From NCBI GenBank assembly GCA_019925105.1, contig JAHGAU010000019.1, forward strand, positions 744,001-808,000: a stretch of DNA of 64,000 nt. Reading direction: 5' to 3'. Source of the stretch: Niebla homalea (taxonomy: Eukaryota > Ascomycota > Lecanoromycetes > Lecanorales > Ramalinaceae). This document shows, piece by piece, positions 11,459 to 21,510 of the stretch. The notes under the pieces were generated by a model. That model was not told where the DNA came from. It did not search any database and was given only the letters and a program-made list of their open reading frames with translations. The translations under genes were made by a program, and so were the position numbers. Within the stretch, counting starts at the first letter, position 1. Each line of letters starts with the position of its first letter.

Positions 11459-13530
11459 AGCTATTTGGCCCTTATACGTTATTCTTCCGTAAGATTATTA
11501 AAGTCTAAACTTTAATTAATAACTTTATTTATTACGGGTATTACGTATACGGATAAGTTAACGTTACGGAAACGATTATCCTTATTATAATATTATAATT
11601 AATAAGAATAACTTTAATAATAATTATAATAATATTAAAGGCAAAGAAACGTAAACGTTAAATTATAAGCGTTTAACGTATTATTAAGTCAAAAATATTA
11701 AATAAATAAAGTTATTGAAATAATAAGAAATCAATAAATATATTTATTAAGGTTATATTAACGCTCCGGTAACTTTAATAATATAATTTATTATATAATT
11801 TTTAATAATATATAGATTATAAGTATTTAACGTTTAATATTATTAACTTTAATATTTAACGTTAAACTTTAATAATATTAACGTATAAAAATAAAAGAAT
11901 AATTTATAACTTTACGTTAACGCGGATTACCTTTTTTTTTTTACTTTCTTTTATATATATGTTAATAATATTTAAATTAAATATAAGGGTATTATATTAT
12001 CTTCCTTTTCTTCTAGCTCTTAATTAAAGGTACTTCCTTAATATTATTTACCGGAAAGGCTCCTTAACTTAATTCTGGGGTATTATTCCCAGAAATTAAG
12101 ATTAACCTTTTTAATAACGCTATTAAAAAAAGTATAACCTCTTTTTCCTATTCTTTATATAGGCTGAAACCTATATCTTTTTCCTTTTTTTTATTTTTTA
12201 AATTACCGGATATTATAAGCTTGGGGTCCTATTTCTTTACCCCGGATATAAGGTCGGAAAATAAGGAGTAACTCCTTGATGGAGTTAACTTTTACGAAAA
12301 GCCCGGACCCCCCGTATTAAGCCGATTTAATTATTAAATATTAATATTATTGTCTTATTATTAAATTATAATTAATTTACTTATTCTTTAAGCCGGATAA
12401 CCTTTTTTTCCGCCGTTTTAACGTAAATAATAAGTATTTCTTTCTTAATTTAAAGGACCGATATTTCTTTTTTAACTTTTAAGGTAACTTAACGGAACGT
12501 ATATTCCGTTTAACCGGTAATAATTAACGTTTAATTAATATTTAATTAAAAGGCTTTAAAGGCCTGAAGGACTTTATTATATTTCCGTATATACCGGGCT
12601 TACGCCTTAATAAATTACGTATCGATTAACCGATACTTATATTATTAAGTTATTTACGACTATAATTAATCCGGGAACTATATATATATTAAAATAATAA
12701 TAATTTAATAACGTCAAGGATACTTACGGGAAAATAACTAGAAGGGTATCGTTTATTACGATATTTACGGTATTTACGGTAAAGTAAAAGACCCCGTTGG
12801 TATAAAAGTTTATTTTATAAAAAGCAGATTGAGTAAAGCGTTATTATATATCATTAATATTATATTTATATTTACGTTAATAAAATATTTTTATATATAC
12901 GTTATAATACTTAAAGATTAAAATAAACTTATATATTTTATTAATAAATAAAAATAAACGGATTACTAATATAAATAAAACGTTTATATAATGTTAATAT
13001 TATTTATTATAATAATAATATAGATAATAAGGGTATATAATTATATACGTATTAACTTATAGATATTTATATAAACCCTTAATATATTATATTTATAAAA
13101 GCGACTAAAATTATTAAAAAAAAAGAAAAGAAGTTTAAAATAAAATAAAATTTTATTATAATTATATACCGTTTTTACGATAACGTTTACCTTTATTATA
13201 ACGTAATAAATTAATAATAAAACTTTAAATAATTATTAATTAATACCGTAAAGACTCTTTTTTTATTTTTTATTTTTTATTAAGTTTTATAAATTTTTTT
13301 TTAATAAACTTTATAAGTTATAATAATTATTTATTAACGTAAGGTACCTTTATTATATGATTATTAAATAGGTATTATTATACTTATATATATACTTAAG
13401 GATTCTTTTCCTTTTACCCTTTTTTTTTAAGTTTAATAATAAGTTTTTAATAAGCCTTATACTTAACCTGCTCTATATTAATTTCTTAAATATATCTTTT
13501 TATACTTTACAGACCAGCGTATAAAAAAAG
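11459..13530. other. Unassigned 3' region of GypA between pol and the 3' LTR
   Basis: About 2.1 kb inside the element. Several patches keep more G and C (about 12220-12320 and 12720-12800, including CGATATTTACGGTATTTACGG). A minus-strand frame around 12350-12850 has mostly reversible stops but shows no domain I recognise. It could be an extra ORF, a long 3' UTR or an unrecognised insertion; no terminal repeats or duplication were found to mark an insertion. Confidence 0.45.
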
Positions 13531-13537
13531 AAATAAT

Positions 13538-14033
13538 TATTAATAGTTAACGTTATCTTTACGCCGGCGTTATAATAATACGTTATACTATTACGTTAAG
13601 GTAAGCCGTTAAGCCTTAATAAAGAACCTTAATAAAAAGCCTGTTAGCGCCTATGCGCACCCTGCAGGGGTGCCCTTAAGGCCTAACACCCCTTATATAT
13701 GGTAATAGCGGCTTACCCCTAAGCGCTATTACCTGCCCAGGTTAGCTACTTTTGCCCCCGTGGCCGAGTGGTTATCCGTCCTAATAAAACCTTAATAACG
13801 GCCTTAATATACGTTATTTATAAGCCGTAATTTAATAAGCGTAAAGCGGAATAATTATTACCTTTACCTTAAGTAAAGGCTATACCTTAATCCTTTCTAC
13901 GTTCCTTAAGAATTAATTTTTTTATTAATCTATTTATTAAAGTAGTACTTAAGTATCCAGACCGTAACGTTACGTCTTCTACACCTACCTTTACTAGTCC
14001 CGCCGGCGTGCCGCCGGCGGAGTCAGTCTAACA
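13538..14033 (+). repeat. 3' LTR of GypA, carrying a SINE-like insertion
   Basis: 496 bp against 333 bp for the 5' LTR. The 163-bp difference equals the insert (152 bp) plus its 11-bp duplication. The inner start is mutated (TATTAATAGTTAACG). The outer end is intact and GC-rich (CGCCGGCGTGCCGCCGGCGG) and closes with CTAACA. Confidence 0.9.
13636..13787. mobile_element. SINE-like 152-bp retro-insertion with hairpins and a tRNA 5'-half-like end
   Basis: Flanked by a perfect 11-bp duplication AACCTTAATAA (13625-13635 and 13788-13798) and absent from the other LTR of the same element, so it is a clean insertion. It shows no RIP. Two hairpins are visible. The first has an outer stem TGTTAG (13642-13647) with CTAACA (13683-13688) and an inner stem GCACCC with GGGTGC (13657-13673). 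The second pairs 13701-13710 with 13724-13733 perfectly, then CTTA with TAAG around a CCCC loop, with one bulged G. At 13755-13780 follows a tRNA 5'-half-like segment whose TGGCCGAGTGG (13761-13771) fits a pol III A box. The right end is A-rich (CTAATAAA). No B box is seen and orientation is undecided. Confidence 0.7.
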
Positions 14034-14060
14034 TTTACCCTTTATACTGAGCACGCCACA
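14034..14060 (+). repeat. Right LTR of element A, last part
   Basis: Begins with the second copy of the GypA duplication TTTAC and ends GAGCACGCCACA, followed by the TAATC duplication of element A. Confidence 0.85.
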
Positions 14061-14065
14061 TAATC

Positions 14066-15084
14066 TCTTTATATAATTATAGGAAAACGTTAATATAAAC
14101 GGCTTTATAAAGGCTAAGATTATTAACTTTATTCTAAAAGAGTTTAAATTAAATAGTTATTATAAAAAAGAATATAATAATATTAATAATTAAAATTAAT
14201 TATAAATAAGAATTTTTTATTTATTTAATAGATTATTTAATAAGATATTATATGTTAAGTATTATATATTCTCTTTTATTTTGATTGTAATTTAAAATTT
14301 ATAATATGTCTTTATTATATAATGTATATCCGTTTTTAAGATATGATTTTATTTTAGAATATTAATATAAATATTTTTTTATATTTACAGAATAATTATA
14401 AAAATAATCTTATTTAAAGTTCTGTTTTATTTAATAATAAGTTTAATTATAATTATTTAAAAATTCTACCCGGGTTTTATCGGTTTATTATAGCTTAATA
14501 AATTAAAAAGAAAAATAAAAAGAAAATAGTTTTTACGTTAAATAACTATATTTATAATATTAAAAATATATAAATAAAAACGGATATTAAAGAATTTAAG
14601 GATTTTATATTAATATCGGTTATTAAGGGAAATATATAAACTAATAAACCTAAGATTATATACGGTTTAATTAAGAATAAAAACGGTAACTTAAGGAAAT
14701 AATCTTATTATAATTTATTAAAGTTTAAAATGACGGTAAAATATTAAAAAATATAAAGTTTAAAAAATAGGGTTATTTAAGTAATTACTATTTAATATAA
14801 ATGGTATTAAAGCTTATATTTTTAGGTCTATTAATAAATACGGTCGGCTTTTATATAAGTTCTTAACGTTAATATAATTTAATCTTAAAAGTTTTATTTT
14901 TAATATATTTCTTTATAAAATTATATAAAATAACCCCTTTATTTAAATAAAAATGATGGAATTTTGAAGTAAACTTAATAATTATATAATAGATAATTAA
15001 TAATTATCGCTTAATTATATTTCGGATAATACAATTTATTTATTTACGTATAATAATTATAAAAAAAACTTATTTTATTAAATG
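14066..15084. other. Degenerate AT-rich tract, origin unknown
   Basis: About 1 kb. A plus-strand frame near 14470-14750 has mostly reversible stops and is lysine- and asparagine-rich, but no domain is recognised. No terminal repeats were found. Confidence 0.4.
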
Positions 15085-15392
15085 TTTTTATAATATATTT
15101 GATTGATTGATTGATTTATATACGAGTCTAGCTATATTGAGCTAATTTAAGCGTTCTATAATATTAGTGGTTAGGTTATAATTCTTAATTCTTAATACTT
15201 TATATTTATTTTAAACTTATCGTTTTAATTTTAAAAAAGAAAAGGAAATTATAATTAATTAACTTAGCTTTAATTTACCTTCTTTATTAATCTAATTTAA
15301 ATAAAAACCTTTTTTTTTTTATAATTATTCACTTTAATATTATAATTAAGTTTATATATTAATTTAATTAAGATTAATAAATATTTTAAATC

Positions 15393-15555
15393 TGTTATGA
15401 AACGGCGCATGCGCATGTACATAGCATCACGGTCTGCGGTAGGTATAAGCATAGCGGGTAGCTCCCGGGTAGTCTTGGCGCGCATATACCTCAAATCTAT
15501 AGCTATATATATAGCTACTTATTAATTATATATTATAGTTAATACGTTCTTAATA
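15393..15555 (+). repeat. Left LTR of element D
   Basis: The outer part is intact (GGCGCATGCGCATGTACATAG, ACGGTCTGCGGTAGG). The inner third is AT-converted. Confidence 0.9.
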
Positions 15556-17371
15556 AATAATAGTAATAACTAAGTCGGTTCTTTATATATCGTTATATAT
15601 ATAGTAACGCTTATTTAAGCTCTCGATATATACCTAGTGTCTATGGATATATAAACCTTAAAAATTCTTACTTTAGTGATTCTTTATTATATAGCTCAAT
15701 ATCCAGCTCCTTAATATAGAGCCCTTTTATATTATGAAGATGGTAAACCCTTCCAGATAGAGGAGGAAGAAATAAAAGGTTATTAATAATGGCTTTTTAT
15801 CCTTAAAGCTTAGTATAAAAGATAAGCTTGTTAGCGGTAATAATAATAATAATATACTTACCCGAATACCCTCGTAAGTCGTTTAAGTTTAAGCTTAAAC
15901 CGAAAGTTTAGCTTAAGCTTAAATAAGCCTATTTCCAGGCTTTACTCGTAAATAAGCATAATAATTAAAGGATCTATTAATATAAAATTTAATTAATTTA
16001 TAAAAGTCCTTAACCGTTAATAACGCCAATTAAGCGCCGAAGAAACTTACTTATTATTTATAAATCCATAAACTGATATACCGAATCCATTAAATCTACT
16101 AATTCCACTAAATCCACCAGTGCCTCCACTAAATCCTTAAGCCTTTAATATCGGTAATGCCCCTTTTATATTAAATTTATTAATAAATTAAACAATAATT
16201 ACGCTTAATATACGTTAGCGAAGTAAAGAGCTTGGGATTTATAACCCCGCACTTAATAACGTCTATACGTTTATAAATCGTGTCCGTTAAGTTATTAAGT
16301 TAAGAGGTTATAAAATCGTTCAGCTAAATATCAGCTTATAATTACGTAATTTAACTAAGATATAGTATAAAGTTAAATTAACGGACCTTAAGAGATTTAT
16401 ACTCGAGAAAATGTTTACTTTAATTAACGTCTTTATCGATACCCTTATTAAAAGGTTTAAATTGAACCTTATTAAAGCTTTCCGTAAGCTAGACATATTG
16501 CGTTATATACGTATAGATATTGTTAAGAAGAAAGACTTAATTATTTACCTTTATAAAATACTTAAATTATTCCGTTACTTAAATAGCTATAATACCCTTA
16601 ATAAATTGATTATAATATTTCAATATATTAAATACGATTTATAGCTTACCCTTTCAGAGCTTATTACTGGTAATATTTAGTCTTTTATTAATTAATTTAA
16701 TTCCCGTAAGCATATATAATATATATATTATGAGAACTTTAAGCCTTAAAAGTTTAAATCATAAGTATTATTAAATACTTAATTAACTGCTCCGTAAGTT
16801 CTTTATTAACCTCCTTGTAAATAAGCTTTAATAAACCCTTAAAAGACGATTTAAAGCCGGTTTTATATATATTATATAAATAAAAACGTATATAATAAAT
16901 ATAGAAAAAAATAAGACTTTATATAAGATAAATAATATTAATAAAAACCTTTAATATATATCGTTAATAATAATTACGATATATAATAATATAATCCTTT
17001 TATATAGATTTATAAGGCCGGTAAACGTAACTATAAGCAATTCCTTTAATTACCGTTTTAGTAACTTACTTAAGATACGACCCCGGTAAAATACCAGAGA
17101 TTTCATTTTTAAGCTCGTTAACTCTTATAAATTTACGATTATAAACCGGGTGGATTTACGACTATTTCCCGGTTTACAGTTTTCTCGATTTTTTAACATA
17201 TATATACTATACTGCCTTAATACTTTATTATTATTTTATATTTCTTATTTTTTAATACTCTCGGAGCTTTATATATACTATAATTATTACCGATAATAAT
17301 ATAAGTAATATTATCTATATAATAATAATGGATAATAAGGGCGTTATTTTTTATCCTTTTAACCGGTATAT
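15556..17371 (+). pseudogene. Internal region of element D, gag-like remnant without pol
   Basis: A less mutated stretch at 16030-16140 is C-rich and in one plus-strand frame repeats Lys, Ser and Thr (KSTNSTKSTSASTKS), as in low-complexity gag linkers. Next, 16411-16641 keeps 77 open codons (MFTLINVFIDTLIKRF...), helical and basic. It is probably a surviving piece of the same coding region rather than a separate gene. The 3' end near 17150-17200 has the family block TATTTCCCGG...GATTTTTTAAC. No pol domain is present. The gag assignment rests on position and composition only. Confidence 0.5.
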
Positions 17372-17534
17372 TGTTATAAAACGGCGCATACGTATATATA
17401 TAGCATTACGGTCTGCGGTAAATATAAACATAGCGGGTAGCTCCCGGGTAATTTTAACGCGCATATACCTCAAATCCATAGCTGCATATATAGCTACTTA
17501 TCAATCATATATTACACTTAACACGTTCTTAACA
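17372..17534 (+). repeat. Right LTR of element D
   Basis: Matches the left LTR. Here the inner start is mutated (TGTTATAAAACGGCGCATACG, with AT runs) and the outer end keeps CA dinucleotides (CATAGCTGCATATATAGC, CACTTAACACG). Confidence 0.9.
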
Positions 17535-17992
17535 AAATCCTTAATTTATTGTTTTTATTAAATATCTTTTATTATTATTATAATTTATAATAAGGATTTT
17601 ATTAAGCTTTATTAAACTTAATCGGGGGAAAACGGGGTTAAATATATAATTTTATTACTCTTAACGTTAAAAACTATTTTAAATTTTTATTATATAACTT
17701 TTTTAGTTTACCTTATTTATTCTTAACTTTAAATTTTTAACGTTAAATCCCTATAATCTTTTTTTATTGGCCTTATATAGTAATTAGGTTTAATTAAGGT
17801 TAATTACGGGTATTAATAAATCGTTAAATATTTATTATTATTTTATTTATATTAATTATATAATTTACCGGAAAAGGTTTAAGGGCTCTTAATGGAAATA
17901 TCCTTTACCCTTAAAATATTTAATTATTCTATAGTTTATCTTCTGTACTTAAAAATGCCATTTCGTTACGCTCGACTTTTTTTATAATATAT

Positions 17993-19599
17993 AAAACGGA
18001 TATAAAAGTAAATAATATTTAATTTCAATTAAGTTTTTACTTAATAATAATCTAAAGTTTATTTATACTTTATTATAAATATCGTTTTCCTTATTTTATA
18101 ATAAATATTATTAATATCTTCTTTTAAAAGAATAATAAAAAAGTTTTAATTTTATATATTAATAGTAATAAAAAACAATTTTTTTTTTTTTTTTTAAATT
18201 TTTAATACCGTAAAATATAATTAAAGTTATTTTTCAATTAAATTACATTTTATAATTTATATAATACAAACCTAAAAATTACGGTTTTTAAAAAAATTCG
18301 TAATTTAAAATAAAATCTTTATATAACTTATATGTCGCCGGTTATACTTTTTATACCGTAATAATAAGATTAATAAAATAGGTTTTAACGATAAAAAAGA
18401 ATTTTTACGATAAAATAATTATATTAAATTCCGTTAAATAATATATTAAGGTTAAAACCGGCTTATATTCTTAATAAAAGTTAAATTTATTTATATATAA
18501 TTACTTTTAATTTAATTAAAAATATATTTATAAATAAGGTTTAATAATTGGTTTTTCTTCGGTCGTATTAATTAAGTTAAAAAACTTATAGAAATGTTTA
18601 TAAGTTTTTAATATAATATCTTTTTAATTTCTTATTCAAGATTTATTATTATAATGAATTATCTTTAAATTTTTATTATTAATATTTAAGATTTGAATTT
18701 TAATTATTTTAAATTCAATAAATATAAATATTAATTAATTGATTTTTTTATTTGAATAATTATTCACTCCGGTTATAATCATATTATAAATAATATAAAT
18801 TATATTATAACTTTTATCCTTAATCATTTTAAATATCTGCAAAACTGCGACCTGCTTAGATCGAATAAATAAAATAAAAGTGATTTATTCACTTAAATCG
18901 TTCTCGAGCTGCCCGTAAGTGAATTAAAAAACGCAAAAGTGCTTTAAGCGGCCCCGAGTAATAAAAAAATAAAAGCCGTTTAAAACGGTAAAATAAAGGT
19001 TTTTATTTATCCAAAAATTTTTATATAAGCTTTCTTAACAACGGGTATTACCGTTACCCCCCCCTATAAGCCGTAATATTCAACGTTCTTAAAAATAAAT
19101 TATAGATTCAGTTAATTTAATTAAAAGTTACCCTTAAAGCTACTAATTTATCATTAAGGGGTTATAAAGGGTAATTTAATTAAAAAAACGTTAAGTAAAA
19201 AAACTTATAAGCAAGTACAATACTTATAAGTAAACCGGATATTCGTAAGCGCTTAGAGGCCAAGCGAGGGCGGACATAAGACTTTCATACTCAATCTGCT
19301 CGCGTATATTCAGAGTACTTATATGCTGAAAAAAAAATTGGTAATGTATAGAAACTTTATAACTTACCAATCAATCGATTTATTAACTTAAAGAATTGTA
19401 AATATATAAAGCTTAATTTTAAAAATACCGGTCTTGAAGTGGATAATAATTATAAATAAGATTTCGGACTTTATTAAGATATTTTTTATACCGATTATAT
19501 TAATTATTAAAAAATAAAATAATAATAATAGACCGATAAACGGTGTAATAATTAAAAGAAATAAAAAATTTAAACAATTAAAAAGTTTATGAAATAATT
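17993..19599. other. Degenerate tract with two less mutated islands
   Basis: No gene is recognised. Two islands keep CA and TG dinucleotides. One is at about 18835-18965 (CTGCGACCTGCTTAGATCG, with an AAGTGA...TCACTT inverted repeat). The other is at about 19230-19335 (GCGCTTAGAGGCCAAGCGAG to ACTTATATGCTG). They may be short repeats or edges of elements too short for RIP. No TG..CA ends or duplications could be assigned to them. Confidence 0.4.
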
Positions 19600-19618
19600 A
19601 AAATATTTATAGGAGGAA

Positions 19619-21510
19619 ATGGCGACGAATAAGGGGACCCCCGGGGTCCAAAGTAAGGCGCATACGTATAACTTAAGTAATAATAATATAAATATATTAG
19701 CCGCGATAAACAGAAATAATATAATAATTAAAAATGAAATAATAAGTAAATAAGCAGCCTATATTAATATAAATAATAATAACGTATACGGATAACGTAA
19801 TAACGGTAAGTCGGATAGATATTAAAATAAATAAAAAGGTTAAAATTAATAAAATACGCGTATAAAAACGCGTAAAACGCGTAAGGAAATAATAAATAAA
19901 AGGGTTATAAAAAAACTTAAAAAGCGGCGTTAATAATAAAAACGGGCGGTACGTAAATATAACGCAGAAAAGGATTTAATAAAGCTAAGGGTATACGGAA
20001 TAAAAGAACGATAAATAAAAAGGGCGAACTTATAAATACTTAAAAGAATAAAGCAAAGAATATAAATTATTTTACGCAGAGGGGAAATATAAGTAATAAT
20101 AAAGCAATAAAAACATTAAATAGTTTTTTTACGGTAAGGTAAAAAAATATTATATTAAAGACGTAATTAATACTATAAATCGGTTTAAAAAGAATAAAAG
20201 ACTTTTATATAAAAGTAAAGAAAAAGTTAAAAGAATTAAAGCGGCTATATAAAGCTTAAAAAGCGGTAATAAAATTATTAATAAGTAATAATAAAAGGAG
20301 TTAAGGGAATAAGGTATAAAGTAAAAAAATAATAAACGGAACCCTATAAACGGAAAAAAGTTAAGTAATAAAAGCTATAAAAATAATACCTGCTATAACG
20401 GGGAAAGAAGTAAAAGTAAAAAAGAAAGTAACGGTATTTAAAAAAAATAAGGATAATAATAATCCGTTTATTAAATATTAATAAAAAGAACGTAGTTATA
20501 AAGGCGAACTTTTTATAATTAATAAAAACGTTTTATATAATAAAAAAAGCCTTTAATAAAGTAAATTATCGTAATATATAAGTTATAAAGTAATAATATT
20601 CTCCTTAATACAGTATTCTTAAAAACGAAAGAAAAATTAAAAAGATTAAAAAAATAAACTTATAAAAGGGAATATACAACTATAAAGAAATTAAAATAAT
20701 TATTTATTATTATAATAAATAAAATATATTTAATAAAATTTATAAAAAACAAAATTTTACTTTGAAATATATAAAAAAAGAAAATAAGGTTCTTTATCTT
20801 AAATTAAAGATCGTTAATTATAAACTTCTTTTTATAATAAAGAAACTAAATACTTTTAACCGGGTAAAAAGGTACTTTACGATTATTTTAAGCGCAATAA
20901 TAATAAGAATATATAACGATATTCTTAATAAAAGGGTAATAGAAAGTAAATCTTTAAGATTAATTAAACTATAAAATAAAACGGTAAATATTTATTAATA
21001 CTTTAAATATTAAGGATACGGATATATTACTATAAGGTATCCGAATAAGATTAAATATATAGTATATATTAAAGCTTATAATATTTATAAATATATGGGC
21101 TTAATAATAAGAAGTTAAGTAAAAAACGCGTTAAAATATACCGTATATAATAAGGATAATTATTTAACTTAAAAATTTAAATACAATATTAAGGTTAAAG
21201 AGATCCAGTAAAAGTAAGTAAAAATTAGAATTAAAATATAACGCTATAATTCATATAAATTAAGGTTAATAAAATAACCGAAGATAATCTTAAGATATAA
21301 GTTAAGCTAATTAAATAAGGAAGAGTAAATAACGGTAATCAAAAAAATCTTTTTATAATACCGGTTTTAAGAGTTAACCGCCTTAAGTTAATAGTAATAA
21401 TTAAGAAGGTATGAAGCTAAAAGATACTCGGTTTTAATAAAAAGTTTATACCTTAAATAAGCGTTAAAAGGGAAATCCTTATAAAAGTTAATAAATAATA
21501 TATTAATACT
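19619..21510 (+). pseudogene. L3 ORF1 remnant (nucleic-acid-binding protein)
   Basis: Starts at ATG 19619 and reads M-A-T-N-K-G-T-P-G-V before the first RIP stops. By alignment to L6 it ends near 21500 and covers the coiled, charged N-terminal region and the CCHC knuckles (about 21000-21200). ORF1 of this LINE class binds element RNA. The end is approximate because indels shift the frame. Confidence 0.7.

Larger units (their letters stand above)
6227..14033 (+). mobile_element. GypA: Ty3/Gypsy LTR retrotransposon inserted in element A
   Basis: 7.8 kb including a 163-bp later insertion. LTRs lie at 6227-6559 and 13538-14033; the element began TGTTAG (now TATTAG) and ends CTAACA, with a perfect 5-bp duplication TTTAC (6222-6226 and 14034-14038). 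The order between the LTRs is gag with CCHC knuckle, protease, reverse transcriptase, integrase and a chromodomain-like C-terminus, which is the Ty3/Gypsy order. About 2.1 kb of unexplained sequence follows before the 3' LTR. All catalytic sites are damaged by RIP. A purine-rich stretch, AAAAAAAGAAATAAT, just before the 3' LTR is a plausible polypurine tract. Confidence 0.92.
4688..14060 (+). mobile_element. Short LTR retroelement A, split by Gypsy element GypA
   Basis: The element has TG..CA LTRs (TGTTAGGG... to ...CGCCACA) and a perfect 5-bp duplication TAATC (4683-4687 and 14061-14065). Its own DNA is only about 1.57 kb: left LTR 4688-4848, internal 4849-6082, right LTR 6083-6226 plus 14034-14060. 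The right LTR is interrupted by GypA. Joining the two parts restores TTTTACCCTTTATA, which matches the left LTR. No reverse transcriptase or integrase is present, so it must have been mobilised by another element. It belongs with B (52226-54323), D (15393-17534) and the solo LTR at 1807. Confidence 0.85.
15393..17534 (+). mobile_element. Short LTR retroelement D
   Basis: Two 163-bp LTRs, TGTTATGAAACGG... to ...GTTCTTAACA, at 15393-15555 and 17372-17534, with a perfect 5-bp duplication AAATC (15388-15392 and 17535-17539). The internal part is 1.8 kb and lacks any reverse transcriptase or integrase motif. The sequence just inside the left LTR, AATAATAGTAATAAC, is shared with element B and may be the primer-binding region. 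It is inserted in LINE E. Confidence 0.87.
15099..17978 (-). mobile_element. LINE E: short 5'-truncated minus-strand LINE of a related family, split by element D
   Basis: The left end is a reversed (ATCA)n tail followed by TTTATATACGAGTCTAGCT and, further on, GCGTTC. This is similar to, but clearly diverged from, the L-family 3' end. A 14-bp duplication, TTTTTATAATATAT, sits at 15085-15098 and again at 17979-17992, on the far side of element D. So the LINE fragment was about 720 bp and D inserted into it later. Its outer right edge (about 17940-17976, GCCATTTCGTTACGCTCG) is little mutated, as in other elements. No protein domain can be recognised in so short a fragment. Confidence 0.75.

Noticed and set aside
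13755..13780. Functional tRNA gene
   Set aside because: Only the 5' acceptor/D-arm-like part is present. No anticodon arm, T arm or B box follows; the next bases are the target duplication.
15297..15494. 65-codon minus-strand open frame
   Set aside because: It starts in the left LTR of D and ends in LINE E sequence, crossing an insertion boundary.
17328..17561. 77-codon plus-strand open frame across the element D boundary
   Set aside because: It spans the right LTR of D and reads out into flanking sequence, so it cannot be a real gene.
19244..19262. tRNA or rRNA fragment in the GC-richer island
   Set aside because: No cloverleaf or known rRNA motif could be made from it.
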